Numbered from the stretch's first letter, positions 39,986 through 48,431 are shown. The stretch: DNA of 64,000 bases from Desulfatitalea alkaliphila (GCF_022968795.1 NZ_JALJRB010000007.1:124001-188000); one strand, 5' to 3'. Numbers and translations are program-made. The notes: generated by a model from the letters alone, not told the origin.

Positions 39986-40013
39986 GTATTAAGTGGGTTA
40001 GTACAATTAATAC
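39986..40013. promoter_or_regulatory. Inverted repeat in the pdxS/regulator divergent region
   Basis: GTATTAA (39986-39992) and TTAATAC (40007-40013) form an inverted repeat with a 14-nt spacer, in an AT-rich stretch unlike its surroundings. It is a good candidate for the operator of the adjacent MocR-type regulator and for the overlapping divergent promoters. Confidence 0.5.
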
Positions 40014-40034
40014 TTTGTATGGTGTGTGTCAAGA

Positions 40035-41315
40035 ATGAAATCCAAACAACCCCTCTATGCTCAAATCGCTGCCGTGATCAAAGCCCGGATCGTCGAAGGC
40101 CTTTACAAGCCGGGCGAAAAGATCCCGCCCATCCGGCAGCTCACCGAAACCTTCGGTGTCAACAAGGCCACGGTGCACAAAGCGTTCGAGTGTCTCAAGC
40201 AGGAAGGGGTTTTGGAAAACCGGGTGGGCAGCGGCTCGTATGTGCGCTATCCTGAAAAAATCGCCGCAGCGCCGGGTTTGTTCGACTTCCGCACCGACTA
40301 TCTGCATGAGCGCTTTTTCCCCCACCAGCAGGTGCAGACCGTGTTCAACACCCTGTTCGAGCAGGAAGGCGCAGGTGCCCTGGCACCTGTGCCCACCGAA
40401 GGAGATCCTGAACTGCTGCAAGTGTTGGGACAACACTACCACTTGCCGGCCGAGCGCATGCTCATTGTATCCGGCGCCCAGCAGGGGTTGGACCTGGTAG
40501 CCAAGGTGTTCAGCGCCGATATCAGCGCATCGATGCTTTTCGAAGACCCCACCTATCCGGGCGCCATTTCCCTTTTCAGGGCGCGCCATTTCGTACCCCT
40601 TGAAGCGGACGGCCCCGACCTGGCTCATATGGATCGGCTGTTGCCGGGCCAGATCCGCCTCTATTATGCCATGCCCTCGGTCCACAACCCGACGGGCATC
40701 GCCTACTCCCTGGAGAAGAAAAGCGCCGTTGCCCGAAGGGCCCGGGACCATGGCTTTTTCATCATCGAGGACGATTATCTCGGCGAGCTGAAACCCGACG
40801 CGCCGCGGCTGGTGGATCTGGCGCCCGAGCGCACCATCCACATCAAATCCTTTTCGCAAACCACCCTGGCCGGTTTGCGCCTGGGATTCATGGTGGTGCC
40901 GACAGACCTCTACAAGCGTTTTGTCTTTGCCAAATACTCGTCGGACATCACCTCCTTCGGATTGCTGCAAAAAGCGTTGCGCGAATTCATCCGCCAGGGG
41001 AAATACAGCCGCCACCTGGCCGATTTGCGCCGCCTCGCCGCCGAACGGCGGCGGCGACTGCTCGATCTGTTGCAATCCTTCCCAGCGCTGCACGCCGCCA
41101 ATGACCGGTGGGGCTACAGTCTGTGGGTGCGCCCCGCAACGCCGCTGCAATTGGACGCGCCCCCCTGGTCCCGTGGCGAGGAGTTCTCCTTCTCGCCCAC
41201 CCTACGCCACTGCTTCAAACTGGCCTTCATGCACATGGACGATGCCGCCTTCGACCAAAGCTTGCCCTATTTGCAGGACCTGCTGCGCCGCGGCATTGCC
41301 AATGGAACCGTTTGA
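40035..41315 (+). CDS. MocR/PdxR-type regulator (GntR HTH plus aminotransferase-like domain) lacking the PLP lysine
   Basis: A 426-residue regulator. The N-terminal GntR winged helix (PLYAQIAAVIKARIVEGLYK, then PPIRQLTETFGVNKATVHKA) is joined to a fold-type I aminotransferase-like domain (VSGAQQGLDLVAKV, then PSVHNPTG and IIEDDYLGEL). Its position opposite pdxST suggests it controls them like PdxR. In the family the PLP-binding lysine sits in FSKTxxPGLRLGY. Here the text is SFSQTTLAGLRLGF, so residue 275 (CAA at 40857-40859) is Gln and no Schiff base can form. The start may be ATG 40035 or GTG 40026; no strong ribosome site is seen. Confidence 0.85.
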   Translation: MKSKQPLYAQIAAVIKARIVEGLYKPGEKIPPIRQLTETFGVNKATVHKAFECLKQEGVLENRVGSGSYVRYPEKIAAAPGLFDFRTDYLHERFFPHQQVQTVFNTLFEQEGAGALAPVPTEGDPELLQVLGQHYHLPAERMLIVSGAQQGLDLVAKVFSADISASMLFEDPTYPGAISLFRARHFVPLEADGPDLAHMDRLLPGQIRLYYAMPSVHNPTGIAYSLEKKSAVARRARDHGFFIIEDDYLGELKPDAPRLVDLAPERTIHIKSFSQTTLAGLRLGFMVVPTDLYKRFVFAKYSSDITSFGLLQKALREFIRQGKYSRHLADLRRLAAERRRRLLDLLQSFPALHAANDRWGYSLWVRPATPLQLDAPPWSRGEEFSFSPTLRHCFKLAFMHMDDAAFDQSLPYLQDLLRRGIANGTV

Positions 41316-42064
41316 TGCAATCAGCACCGCGCATCCTTTACAGCGACGATGAGATCGTTGCCGTGCACAAACCGGCGGGCCTCAAAGTACACCGCTCCGG
41401 CCGCCAGGGCGCAAACACCCCGACGACCCTGGCCTGGGTGCGCAACCACCTGGGGCAATGGGTCTATCCGGTCCATCGGCTGGATCAACCCACCTCGGGG
41501 GTATTGCTGTTTGCGCGCAGCCCCGAAGTCGCATCGGTTCTGGCTGCCGCCTTCGCCGGGCAGCAGGTGCACAAAACCTATTGGGCCGTAGTGCGTGGAC
41601 ACACACCTCCCGGCGGCCTGATCGACCACCCCCTGGTGGGCAACATTCACCGTCCCAAGGCCGGCCAAGTGCCGAAACCGGCCCGCACCGCCTTCGAGCG
41701 GTTGGCCGCCGTTGAATTGAATCACCCTGTGGGACAATATCCCACCAGCCGCTATTGCCTGCTCCGGGTTCATCCCTTAACCGGCCGCATGCATCAGATT
41801 CGGCGCCATCTACACCACATCAGCCACCCGGTGATCGGCGACACCACTTACGGAGACGGCCGCCACAACCGTTTTTTCAGGTCCCATTTCGATTGCCGCC
41901 GGTTGTTGCTGGCCGCCGTGCAAATCGCCTTGCGCCACCCCCGCACGGGCCTTGACCTTACCATCACGGCACCGCCGGAATCCTCCTTCGCCGCCGTTTT
42001 GCGTAAGATGGGGATGGTTTTTGACGGCCACATTCCGCCTGACGGCTACAAGCCGGTTGTTTAG
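41315..42064 (+). CDS. truC: tRNA pseudouridine synthase TruC (RluA family)
   Basis: Converts U65 of tRNA to pseudouridine. The product has 249 residues. The catalytic aspartate is in VHRLDQPTSGVLLFAR. ILYSDDEIVAVHKPAGLKVH, HPLTGRMHQIRRHLHHISHP and VIGDTTYGDGRHN follow TruC closely, more so than RluA/C/D, and there is no S4 domain. The start ATG overlaps the regulator stop codon (TGATG), so the two are translationally coupled. Confidence 0.85.
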   Translation: MQSAPRILYSDDEIVAVHKPAGLKVHRSGRQGANTPTTLAWVRNHLGQWVYPVHRLDQPTSGVLLFARSPEVASVLAAAFAGQQVHKTYWAVVRGHTPPGGLIDHPLVGNIHRPKAGQVPKPARTAFERLAAVELNHPVGQYPTSRYCLLRVHPLTGRMHQIRRHLHHISHPVIGDTTYGDGRHNRFFRSHFDCRRLLLAAVQIALRHPRTGLDLTITAPPESSFAAVLRKMGMVFDGHIPPDGYKPVV

Positions 42065-42070
42065 CAGCGA

Positions 42071-42095
42071 GGCACTGGCGGGCACTGGCGGGCAG
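42071..42095 (+). repeat. Short tandem repeat GGCACTGGCG
   Basis: Two exact copies of a 10-mer (42071-42090) and a partial third, GGCAG, immediately before the inverted-repeat element. Confidence 0.7.
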
Positions 42096-42459
42096 TTTTA
42101 AGTTTTAAGTGTTAAGTTTTAAGTTAATGAATTCTATCGATTACAAAGAGTTGCAAGAGGGTTTCCTGCCGTAAAAAGTGAAATTGCTTGTTCTCGCACG
42201 GAGGCGGGTGGGTCGGGGGGCTGGGTGATGCAATGCGTGCAGGCGCATAGGGGCCGTTATGGGGTGGGCGCAGGGCGTTCGGCCCGGATTTTTTGAGCGC
42301 TACGCGTTTGCGGGTTTAACGCCTCCTTGCGAAAATAGACAATAATTCTCTACCGGTTGCGAGAATCGATTCGTAGCATACACATCTGCTCGTCCGCTCT
42401 AACCACCTATAATCGATAGAATTCCTCAACTTAAAACTTAACACTTAACACTTAAAACT
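42094..42459. mobile_element. MITE-like element with 50-bp terminal inverted repeats
   Basis: The left end (42094-42143) and right end (42410-42459) are near-perfect inverted copies. Each is built from iterated TTTTAAG/TGTTAAG units followed by GAATTCTATCGATTA, with about four mismatches over 50 bases. The 266-nt centre has no coding frame of note and is more GC-rich than the ends. No clear target-site duplication is visible. It fills the whole 462-nt gap between truC and hisHF, whose remainder shows nothing else. Confidence 0.65.
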
Positions 42460-42526
42460 CCTTGCCAGATGCCCCCTGTTGGGATACTAAATTCCTTTTT
42501 GCAACCCTGTAGCAACGGAACGGCCA

Positions 42527-44098
42527 ATGATCACTTTGCTCGATTATGGCGCCGGCAACGTCCGCAGCGTCATCAACGCCATTGAACACCTCGGCGGATC
42601 CGTCCGCGTGGCCGAACGCGCCGAGGACATCGCCTCGGCCGAAAACCTGGTCTTTCCGGGGGTCGGCGCCTTTGGCAGCATGATGGAACGGCTGCATGCG
42701 GCGGGGTTCGTGGCACCGCTCAAGGCCTATCTACAATCGGGCCGCCCTTTTCTGGGCATCTGCCTCGGCATGCAGGCGCTGTTCAACGCCAGCGATGAGT
42801 CGCCGGGCATCCCCGGTCTCGGTCTGTTCAATGGCACCGTGCGGCGTTTTGCCACAGGCCTGGCGGTCCCCCACATGGGATGGAACAACATCCGCATCCG
42901 GCAAGCGTCGCCCCTGTTCGCCGGCTTGCGGGGTGACGAAAAATTTTATTTCGTGCACTCCTACCACGTCACCGCCGACAACCCGGAGGAGATCCTCACC
43001 ACCACCGATTACGACTACTCCTTCGTCAGCGCCGTTCAGCGCGGCGCCATCGTGGCGACCCAATACCACCCGGAAAAAAGCGGCGCGGCCGGCCTGCAAC
43101 TGCTGCGCAACTTCCTGGCCGCCGGCACCGCACCGGTGTGCCCCCCCTGCCCGGAAGGGCCGACCCGTCTGGCCAAACGCATCATCGCCTGCTTGGATGT
43201 ACGGGCCAATGACCAGAACGATTTGGTGGTGACCAAGGGGGATCGTTACGATGTGCGTGAAGCCGGCGCCGTGCGCAATTTGGGTCAACCGGTTGCCCTG
43301 GCCCGCGCTTATTATGAAGACGGGGCCGATGAAATCACCTTTCTGAACATCACCGGTTTCCGCGATTTTCCTCTGGAGGACATGCCCATGCTGGCGGTGC
43401 TCAAGGAAACTTCGCGCCGGGTATTCGTCCCCCTGACCATCGGCGGCGGCATCCGGGACTACACCGACGTTCACGGTCGCCATCATGATGCACTGGCGGT
43501 AGCGGCCGAATATTTCCGCTCCGGGGCCGACAAAATTTCCATCGGCAGCGACGCGGTGGATATCGCCGAAACCTACCTGCAGCGGGGCCGCGCCACGGGC
43601 GACAGTGCCATCGAGCAGATCTCGCGGGTCTACGGCAGCCAGGCCGTGGTCATCTCTATCGATCCGCGCCGGGTCTATGTGGCCACACCTGACGAGGTGC
43701 CGCACCATGTGCTGCAAACCGCCATCCCGGGCCCCCGGGGTGAACGCTACTGCTGGTACCAATGCACCGTCAAAGGCGGGCGCGAAGGCCGACCCATCGA
43801 TGCCGTGACCCTGGCGCGGGTGTGCCAGCAACTCGGGGCGGGGGAAATCCTTCTGAACTGCATCGACCGCGACGGCACCCGGGACGGCTTCGACATCGAG
43901 CTGATCGATGCCGTCAAAAAGGCCGTCCGAATCCCGGTCATCGCCTCCAGCGGCGCCGGTTCGGCCGCCCATTTCCTCGAGGTGTTCACCCGCACCGGCA
44001 CCGAAGCGGCCTTGGCGGCAGGCATCTTTCACCGTCGCGAGCTCTCCATCCAGGAGGTCAAAGGCTTTCTGGCGGACAAGGTCGAAATCCGGCGTTAA
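42527..44098 (+). CDS. hisHF: Fused imidazole glycerol phosphate synthase HisH-HisF
   Basis: A single 523-residue protein joining the glutaminase (about 1-203) and cyclase (about 213-523) halves that bacteria normally encode as two genes. The glutaminase triad is C79 (GICLGMQ), H181 and E183 (YHPEKS). The cyclase aspartates are D224 (CLDVRANDQ) and D379 (VVISIDPRRV). The cyclase half carries segments typical of yeast HIS7 rather than bacterial HisF: KGDRYDVRE, YWYQCT-like YCWYQCTVKGGRE, ILLNCIDRDG and an insert after GGGIRDYTDVHG. It converts PRFAR plus glutamine to IGP and AICAR. It converges on radC with a 4-nt overlap. Confidence 0.95.
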   Translation: MITLLDYGAGNVRSVINAIEHLGGSVRVAERAEDIASAENLVFPGVGAFGSMMERLHAAGFVAPLKAYLQSGRPFLGICLGMQALFNASDESPGIPGLGLFNGTVRRFATGLAVPHMGWNNIRIRQASPLFAGLRGDEKFYFVHSYHVTADNPEEILTTTDYDYSFVSAVQRGAIVATQYHPEKSGAAGLQLLRNFLAAGTAPVCPPCPEGPTRLAKRIIACLDVRANDQNDLVVTKGDRYDVREAGAVRNLGQPVALARAYYEDGADEITFLNITGFRDFPLEDMPMLAVLKETSRRVFVPLTIGGGIRDYTDVHGRHHDALAVAAEYFRSGADKISIGSDAVDIAETYLQRGRATGDSAIEQISRVYGSQAVVISIDPRRVYVATPDEVPHHVLQTAIPGPRGERYCWYQCTVKGGREGRPIDAVTLARVCQQLGAGEILLNCIDRDGTRDGFDIELIDAVKKAVRIPVIASSGAGSAAHFLEVFTRTGTEAALAAGIFHRRELSIQEVKGFLADKVEIRR

Positions 44099-44754
44099 AG
44101 TTGACCGTTTTCCATCAGGCTGTATTGCCGTTCGTGATTGAATATGATGTGGTCCAACACCCGGATCCCCAGGGTCTCCCCGGCGGCTTTAAGCTGTCGG
44201 GTGACGGCCAGGTCGTCGGTGCTGGGTGCCAAATTGCCGGAGGGGTGATTGTGCGCTACGATCACGGCCGAGGCCCGGTCGGTGATCGGATCGGCAAACA
44301 CCTCGCGGGGATGCACCAAGGCGCGGTTGACCAACCCCACCGATACCGTGCGTACGGCGATCACCTCGTTGGCACCGTTGAGGGAGATGCAGAGAAACTG
44401 CTCTCGGGTGCGATCCGCCATATGGCGGATCAACGGGTAGGCATCGGAGGGAAGGGCGATCTTCACCCCGTGGGGTCGAATCCGGCGGCGGGCGAATTCA
44501 AGTCCGGCCACCACCAATGACGCCTTGGCCCGGCCCACACCCGGAATGGCCACCAACTCCTCCACGGTGGGGGCCGTGCCCACACTGTCCAACAAAGCCA
44601 ACAACCGCGCCGACAAGGTGAACACATCGACTTGGCGGTTGCCGCTGCCAAGCAACACGGCCAGCAACTCCAGATCCGAAAGGGCCTGGGCGCCCATTTT
44701 GTGCAGTTTTTCCCGCGGACGCTCATCCAGCGGGAGTTCCTGAACCCGTTTCAT
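44095..44754 (-). CDS. radC: RadC/UPF0758 family protein (JAMM domain)
   Basis: A 219-residue RadC-like protein. The N-terminal helical/HhH-like part (AIPGVGRAKASLVVAGLE) precedes a JAMM metal-binding domain with VIVAHNHPSGN and the downstream aspartate (PSTDD). Despite its name the family is not firmly tied to DNA repair and its activity is unclear. ATG 44754 (MKRVQELPLDERPREKL) is the conserved start; 12 upstream codons in the frame are unlikely. Its stop overlaps that of hisHF. Confidence 0.88.
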   Translation of the reverse strand: MKRVQELPLDERPREKLHKMGAQALSDLELLAVLLGSGNRQVDVFTLSARLLALLDSVGTAPTVEELVAIPGVGRAKASLVVAGLEFARRRIRPHGVKIALPSDAYPLIRHMADRTREQFLCISLNGANEVIAVRTVSVGLVNRALVHPREVFADPITDRASAVIVAHNHPSGNLAPSTDDLAVTRQLKAAGETLGIRVLDHIIFNHERQYSLMENGQL

Positions 44755-44984
44755 AAAGGTGTTGCGTCTCCAAATCATGAAGGTAAACAAACGAAAAGCG
44801 CCTTGCCGAAGCGCTGGTGGCGCAAGCGTTGGAAGATGCGTTCCGGGTCAAAGCCGACTGCGGGTGGGGGGGCGTGCGCACTTCTATTTGACACTGCAGC
44901 CCAATATAATCTATTTTCGAACCTGTCAATTTCTCTTTTTCGGGCTTCACTTGCGCATCGAAATCAGCAGGACATGATCAGGCG

Positions 44985-46601
44985 ATGCTGAAACAGGACA
45001 GGAACCAACTTCCATATCCGGTTGCCAAGACGGCACTGCTTGCCCGACTCTGCCGCACCTGCGGCCAGTGGCGGCAAGAGGACCTGTTGCTGGAACAAAT
45101 TGTGGATGCCATACCACAATTGCTCGACAGCCAGGGGAGCATGATGCTGCTGTTGGACCAAAGCCAAACCGGGCTGCTGATCCCCGCGGTCCGGTTGGTC
45201 GGCCCAGCTGACACACAATCCTTGGCATCGATCCGTTTGCCGGCGGCCCTTGAAATGGCCGGGGAGGTGTGCCGCACCGGACAACCCCTGATTCAGCACG
45301 ATTTCGGCAACTCCGCCTACGCGAAAACCCTTGCGCCGACCTCACTGCACCACCGGATCACGGACCGCTTGGATGTTCCGCTGCAATTGCAATCGCAGAC
45401 CATCGGCACACTCTGCGCCATCAACAAAACCAAAGGACATTTCGGAGCGCAGGATGTCGATCTTCTGTCCGCCCTCGCCGGCTTGTGCGCCCTGGGACTG
45501 GAAACCATCCGCCGGCGCAAGAACGCGGTTACGGCCGATTTACGCATGGAAGCGTTCGACCACGCCCGCGACCGGGTGATAAACGATGTGTCCCACGCCC
45601 TCAAAACGCCGCTGGCGGTATTGACCGCCTCGCTCAAATTGCTTGAAAAATTTCTCGTCTGCCTGCCCGACCGGCAATGGCAGCCGATTTTCCAACGGTC
45701 CCAGCGCAACCTGACCCGTTTGCTGCGCATCGAGTACGATTTGGAAGATATTTTGCGGCGCACCACCGAGGATGGTCCGAACCTGGATCCGGACGCACCA
45801 GAAAAGGACCACTTCTTTGAACAAGTCAACATCCCCTTTCTGGTTCACGAACTCAAGGAACCTATCAGTGTCATCGAAACAGCAAGCCGGATGCTGTTGG
45901 ACCGACAGCCCACCGATCATCCCATGGCGCCGGCTCAGCATCGGTTTATTCAGCGGATCGTCCGCAACACCCGCAAAGCCCGGGACATGTTGGGCGCGCT
46001 GTTGGAGGTCGGCCGTGCGCAGGCGAACACCTTCCAGTGTGAATCCTTCGCGCCGTGCGAACTTTTGCAAAGTTTAATCCTTGATATCATTGAATTTCAA
46101 GCGCCTGAGTTGAACGACGCCCTCTCGGACCTGCCGGAGACTTCCGTCAAAATTGCGGCGCTGGCGAAAGCGGGCATCCGTTTGGACGTGACCCCGTTGG
46201 CAGCGACGATACGCATGGCCCATGACGAGACCAAGTTTCGTCAGGTGGTGGGCAACCTGTTGAAAAATGCGCTTTATCACCGGCGGCACCATGTGTTGAT
46301 CCATCTCTCGTGCCAAAGGGAGCAAGTCACGGTGGCGGTACGCGATGACGGGCCCGGCATCGCCCCGGCCTATCATGAAACAATTTTCCAACGATACAAG
46401 CAGGTTGCATCGAGCGATAGTGTGGCGCGCGCCGGACATGGCCTCGGGTTGGCCATTGCGCGAACCCTTGCGCGATCCATGGGCGGCGACATCACATTGG
46501 AAAGCGAGCTTGGCCAAGGCGCCGTGTTCCGCTTGACCTTGCCGATCAGCTTTGCATGCGAAAATGTGACGGATTTCAAGAAAAGGCTAAATTCCCGGTA
46601 A
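44985..46601 (+). CDS. Sensor histidine kinase with GAF domain and two H-box segments
   Basis: A 538-residue soluble kinase. A GAF-like domain (about 30-175, LDSQGSMMLLLDQ, then QTIGTLCAIN) is followed by a first phospho-acceptor box VSHALKTPL with H204. A second box, VHELKEPISVIE, has H288. A single ATPase domain carries the N-box (QVVGNLLKNALYH, 420-432), DDGPGI (454-459) and GHGLGLAI (484-491). Two dimerisation/phosphotransfer segments with one ATPase is unusual. No receiver or regulator gene is adjacent. The start has no strong ribosome site. A Liv-type binding protein gene lies 92 nt downstream. Confidence 0.82.
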   Translation: MLKQDRNQLPYPVAKTALLARLCRTCGQWRQEDLLLEQIVDAIPQLLDSQGSMMLLLDQSQTGLLIPAVRLVGPADTQSLASIRLPAALEMAGEVCRTGQPLIQHDFGNSAYAKTLAPTSLHHRITDRLDVPLQLQSQTIGTLCAINKTKGHFGAQDVDLLSALAGLCALGLETIRRRKNAVTADLRMEAFDHARDRVINDVSHALKTPLAVLTASLKLLEKFLVCLPDRQWQPIFQRSQRNLTRLLRIEYDLEDILRRTTEDGPNLDPDAPEKDHFFEQVNIPFLVHELKEPISVIETASRMLLDRQPTDHPMAPAQHRFIQRIVRNTRKARDMLGALLEVGRAQANTFQCESFAPCELLQSLILDIIEFQAPELNDALSDLPETSVKIAALAKAGIRLDVTPLAATIRMAHDETKFRQVVGNLLKNALYHRRHHVLIHLSCQREQVTVAVRDDGPGIAPAYHETIFQRYKQVASSDSVARAGHGLGLAIARTLARSMGGDITLESELGQGAVFRLTLPISFACENVTDFKKRLNSR

Positions 46602-46693
46602 AAACGGCCGATAGAGAATTAGGTTTTTTTTTCATGTCATGGTATATGAGGCCCTTGAAGGCCTGAACAGTATCAGCAAAAGGGGGTAATTTC

Positions 46694-48040
46694 ATGAGAA
46701 GAACGAAAAAGTTCGCCTTGATGGTGGCGCTCTGCCTGGTGTCCATGCTCATGGTCACCACCGCCTGGGGTCAGAACAGCATCCGCATCGGCGTCATCGG
46801 GCCGATGCAGTTCTCCCAAGGCCAAGGCCACTGGAATGGCGCTTTGATGGCGGCCGAAGAGCTCAACGCAAGAGGGGGCGTTCAGGTCGACAATCGTACG
46901 ATGAGAATCGATCTGGTCCAAGCCGACTCCAACGAGTTCATCAGCCTGGAAGATGCCGCCAAGGCCATGAACCGGTTGATTGCCCGCGACAAAGTGGATT
47001 TCGTCATCGGCGGATTCCGGACCGAAGCGGTGCTGGCCATGCAGGATGTGGCCATGGACGCCAAGAAAATCTTCGTCGGTGTCGGCGCCGCCCACCCTGA
47101 GTTGTGCAACCGCGTCGCCCGGGATTATGACCGATACAAATACTTTTTCCGCAGCGCGCCGTTCAGCTCCGCTTATTTGGTTAAGACCGTTTTCATTCAA
47201 TTGCGCACCGTCGGTTCCTTGTTGCGACAAACACTGGGGGTCGGCCGGATCAAGGTCGCCATTGTGGCCGAGCAAGCCATGTGGGCCGATCCCATGGTGG
47301 CCGCTGCGGAAAATTATATCCCCCGCATGGGCATGGAAGTCGTCGGCGTTTGGCGGCCATCCCCTCGGGCAACCGATGTATCGGCCGAGCTTGCCGCGAT
47401 CCAACGCGCCGATGCCCATATGGTCTTCACTATCTTCTCCGCCCCCGTAGGGGTGGCCTTGGCCCGCCAAGCCGGCGAGATGAAGCTGCCGGCCGCCATT
47501 GTCGGCATCAACGTGGAAGCTCAAAAAGAGGAGTTCTGGGAAGCCACCAATGGGGCGGCTGACTACCTCATGACCATGTCCACCTACGCCAGGGGCATGG
47601 CCTTCAATGAGCTGACCCGAGATTTTGTGGATGGCTACTACAAGCGTTTTGGCGAAACCCCCAGCTTCACCGCGGACACTTACAGCGCAATCAAACATCT
47701 GCTGGCGCCGGCCGTAGCCGCCACCGGCGGCCTCGATGCCGAAAAGATCATCACTTACCTAGAGGAAACGGTCCACCTTATCCCCTCCGGGAAGATAGCG
47801 TTTCTTAAAGACGAGCAGGGACGCCATCTGCACGATCTGGCCTGGGGACCGGGGGGGCAAACCGGCATCGCCGTTCAGTGGCAAAACGGCCGTCAAGTGC
47901 CGGTCTGGCCCCACTTCAAATGGATGAGCCCCCAGTGGGAGTTCAGCGCCGAGCCGCCCGAAACACCCCACGAGATGTCCTACGAGGGTATTCAACCCTA
48001 TGTGATCGCACCGTGGGTCATTGCCGCCCATAAACAATAA
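46694..48040 (+). CDS. Orphan periplasmic binding protein, Liv (branched-chain amino acid) type
   Basis: A 448-residue exported protein. A signal peptide (FALMVALCLVSMLMVTTAWG) is followed by a type I periplasmic-binding fold (IRIGVIGPMQFSQGQGHWNG, then DKVDFVIGGFRTEAVLAMQD). Such proteins feed Liv/Urt ABC importers, but no permease or ATPase genes are beside it. It follows a sensor kinase, so a sensing role is possible (inference). The ligand is unknown. GGGGG precedes the ATG by about 8 nt. Confidence 0.82.
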   Translation: MRRTKKFALMVALCLVSMLMVTTAWGQNSIRIGVIGPMQFSQGQGHWNGALMAAEELNARGGVQVDNRTMRIDLVQADSNEFISLEDAAKAMNRLIARDKVDFVIGGFRTEAVLAMQDVAMDAKKIFVGVGAAHPELCNRVARDYDRYKYFFRSAPFSSAYLVKTVFIQLRTVGSLLRQTLGVGRIKVAIVAEQAMWADPMVAAAENYIPRMGMEVVGVWRPSPRATDVSAELAAIQRADAHMVFTIFSAPVGVALARQAGEMKLPAAIVGINVEAQKEEFWEATNGAADYLMTMSTYARGMAFNELTRDFVDGYYKRFGETPSFTADTYSAIKHLLAPAVAATGGLDAEKIITYLEETVHLIPSGKIAFLKDEQGRHLHDLAWGPGGQTGIAVQWQNGRQVPVWPHFKWMSPQWEFSAEPPETPHEMSYEGIQPYVIAPWVIAAHKQ

Positions 48041-48085
48041 AGGCCACCAACGGACGGATCGTTGGCACCGCCTGCGCCTTCAAAC

Positions 48086-48156
48086 CGGTTGTTCGCATCG
48101 TATTCGTAATCGCAGCGTCACCCGCCATTTCTGATTGCGAATACGATCAACAACCG
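48086..48156. repeat. Long imperfect palindrome downstream of the binding protein
   Basis: The left arm CGGTTGTT-N3-ATCGTATTCG-TAATCGCAG pairs with the right arm CTGATTGCGAATACGAT-CAACAACCG across a 15-nt loop, with small bulges. It may end the binding-protein transcript or be a dispersed REP-like element. No T tract follows. Confidence 0.6.
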
Positions 48157-48298
48157 TTACCGTGTTGCTTTTCCCACCCGCACCATCCTCTCGGCCGCTG
48201 CTTTCAACCGTCCGGAGCGATGCAACCAACCAAAAAACCCACCTCTACCTCTGTAAACACCTAAAACGTTACCGTATTTTCAGGGTGTTTATTTGGTA

Positions 48299-48326
48299 TT
48301 GTGTTTTGTCATTTTACTGGTATACT
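48299..48326 (+). promoter_or_regulatory. Promoter upstream of the KH protein gene
   Basis: TTGTGT (48299-48304), a 16-nt spacer and TATACT (48321-48326), in an AT-rich stretch. It would give an mRNA leader of about 100 nt before khpA. The rest of the 391-nt gap shows only the palindrome upstream. Confidence 0.5.
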
Positions 48327-48431
48327 TCGTCGCAGCTTACTTCCTGCGGAGAGCGAAGTTACGGTTGACCCTGGAAGAAACGCATACTGCCTTAGGTTTC
48401 GCTGCTTACTCGGTTAAAAGGAGAGATGGAA

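Noticed and set aside
42094-42459. A CRISPR array, because of the repeated TTTTAAG units
   Set aside because: The units are 7-8 nt long, directly adjacent and without spacers; no cas genes are near.
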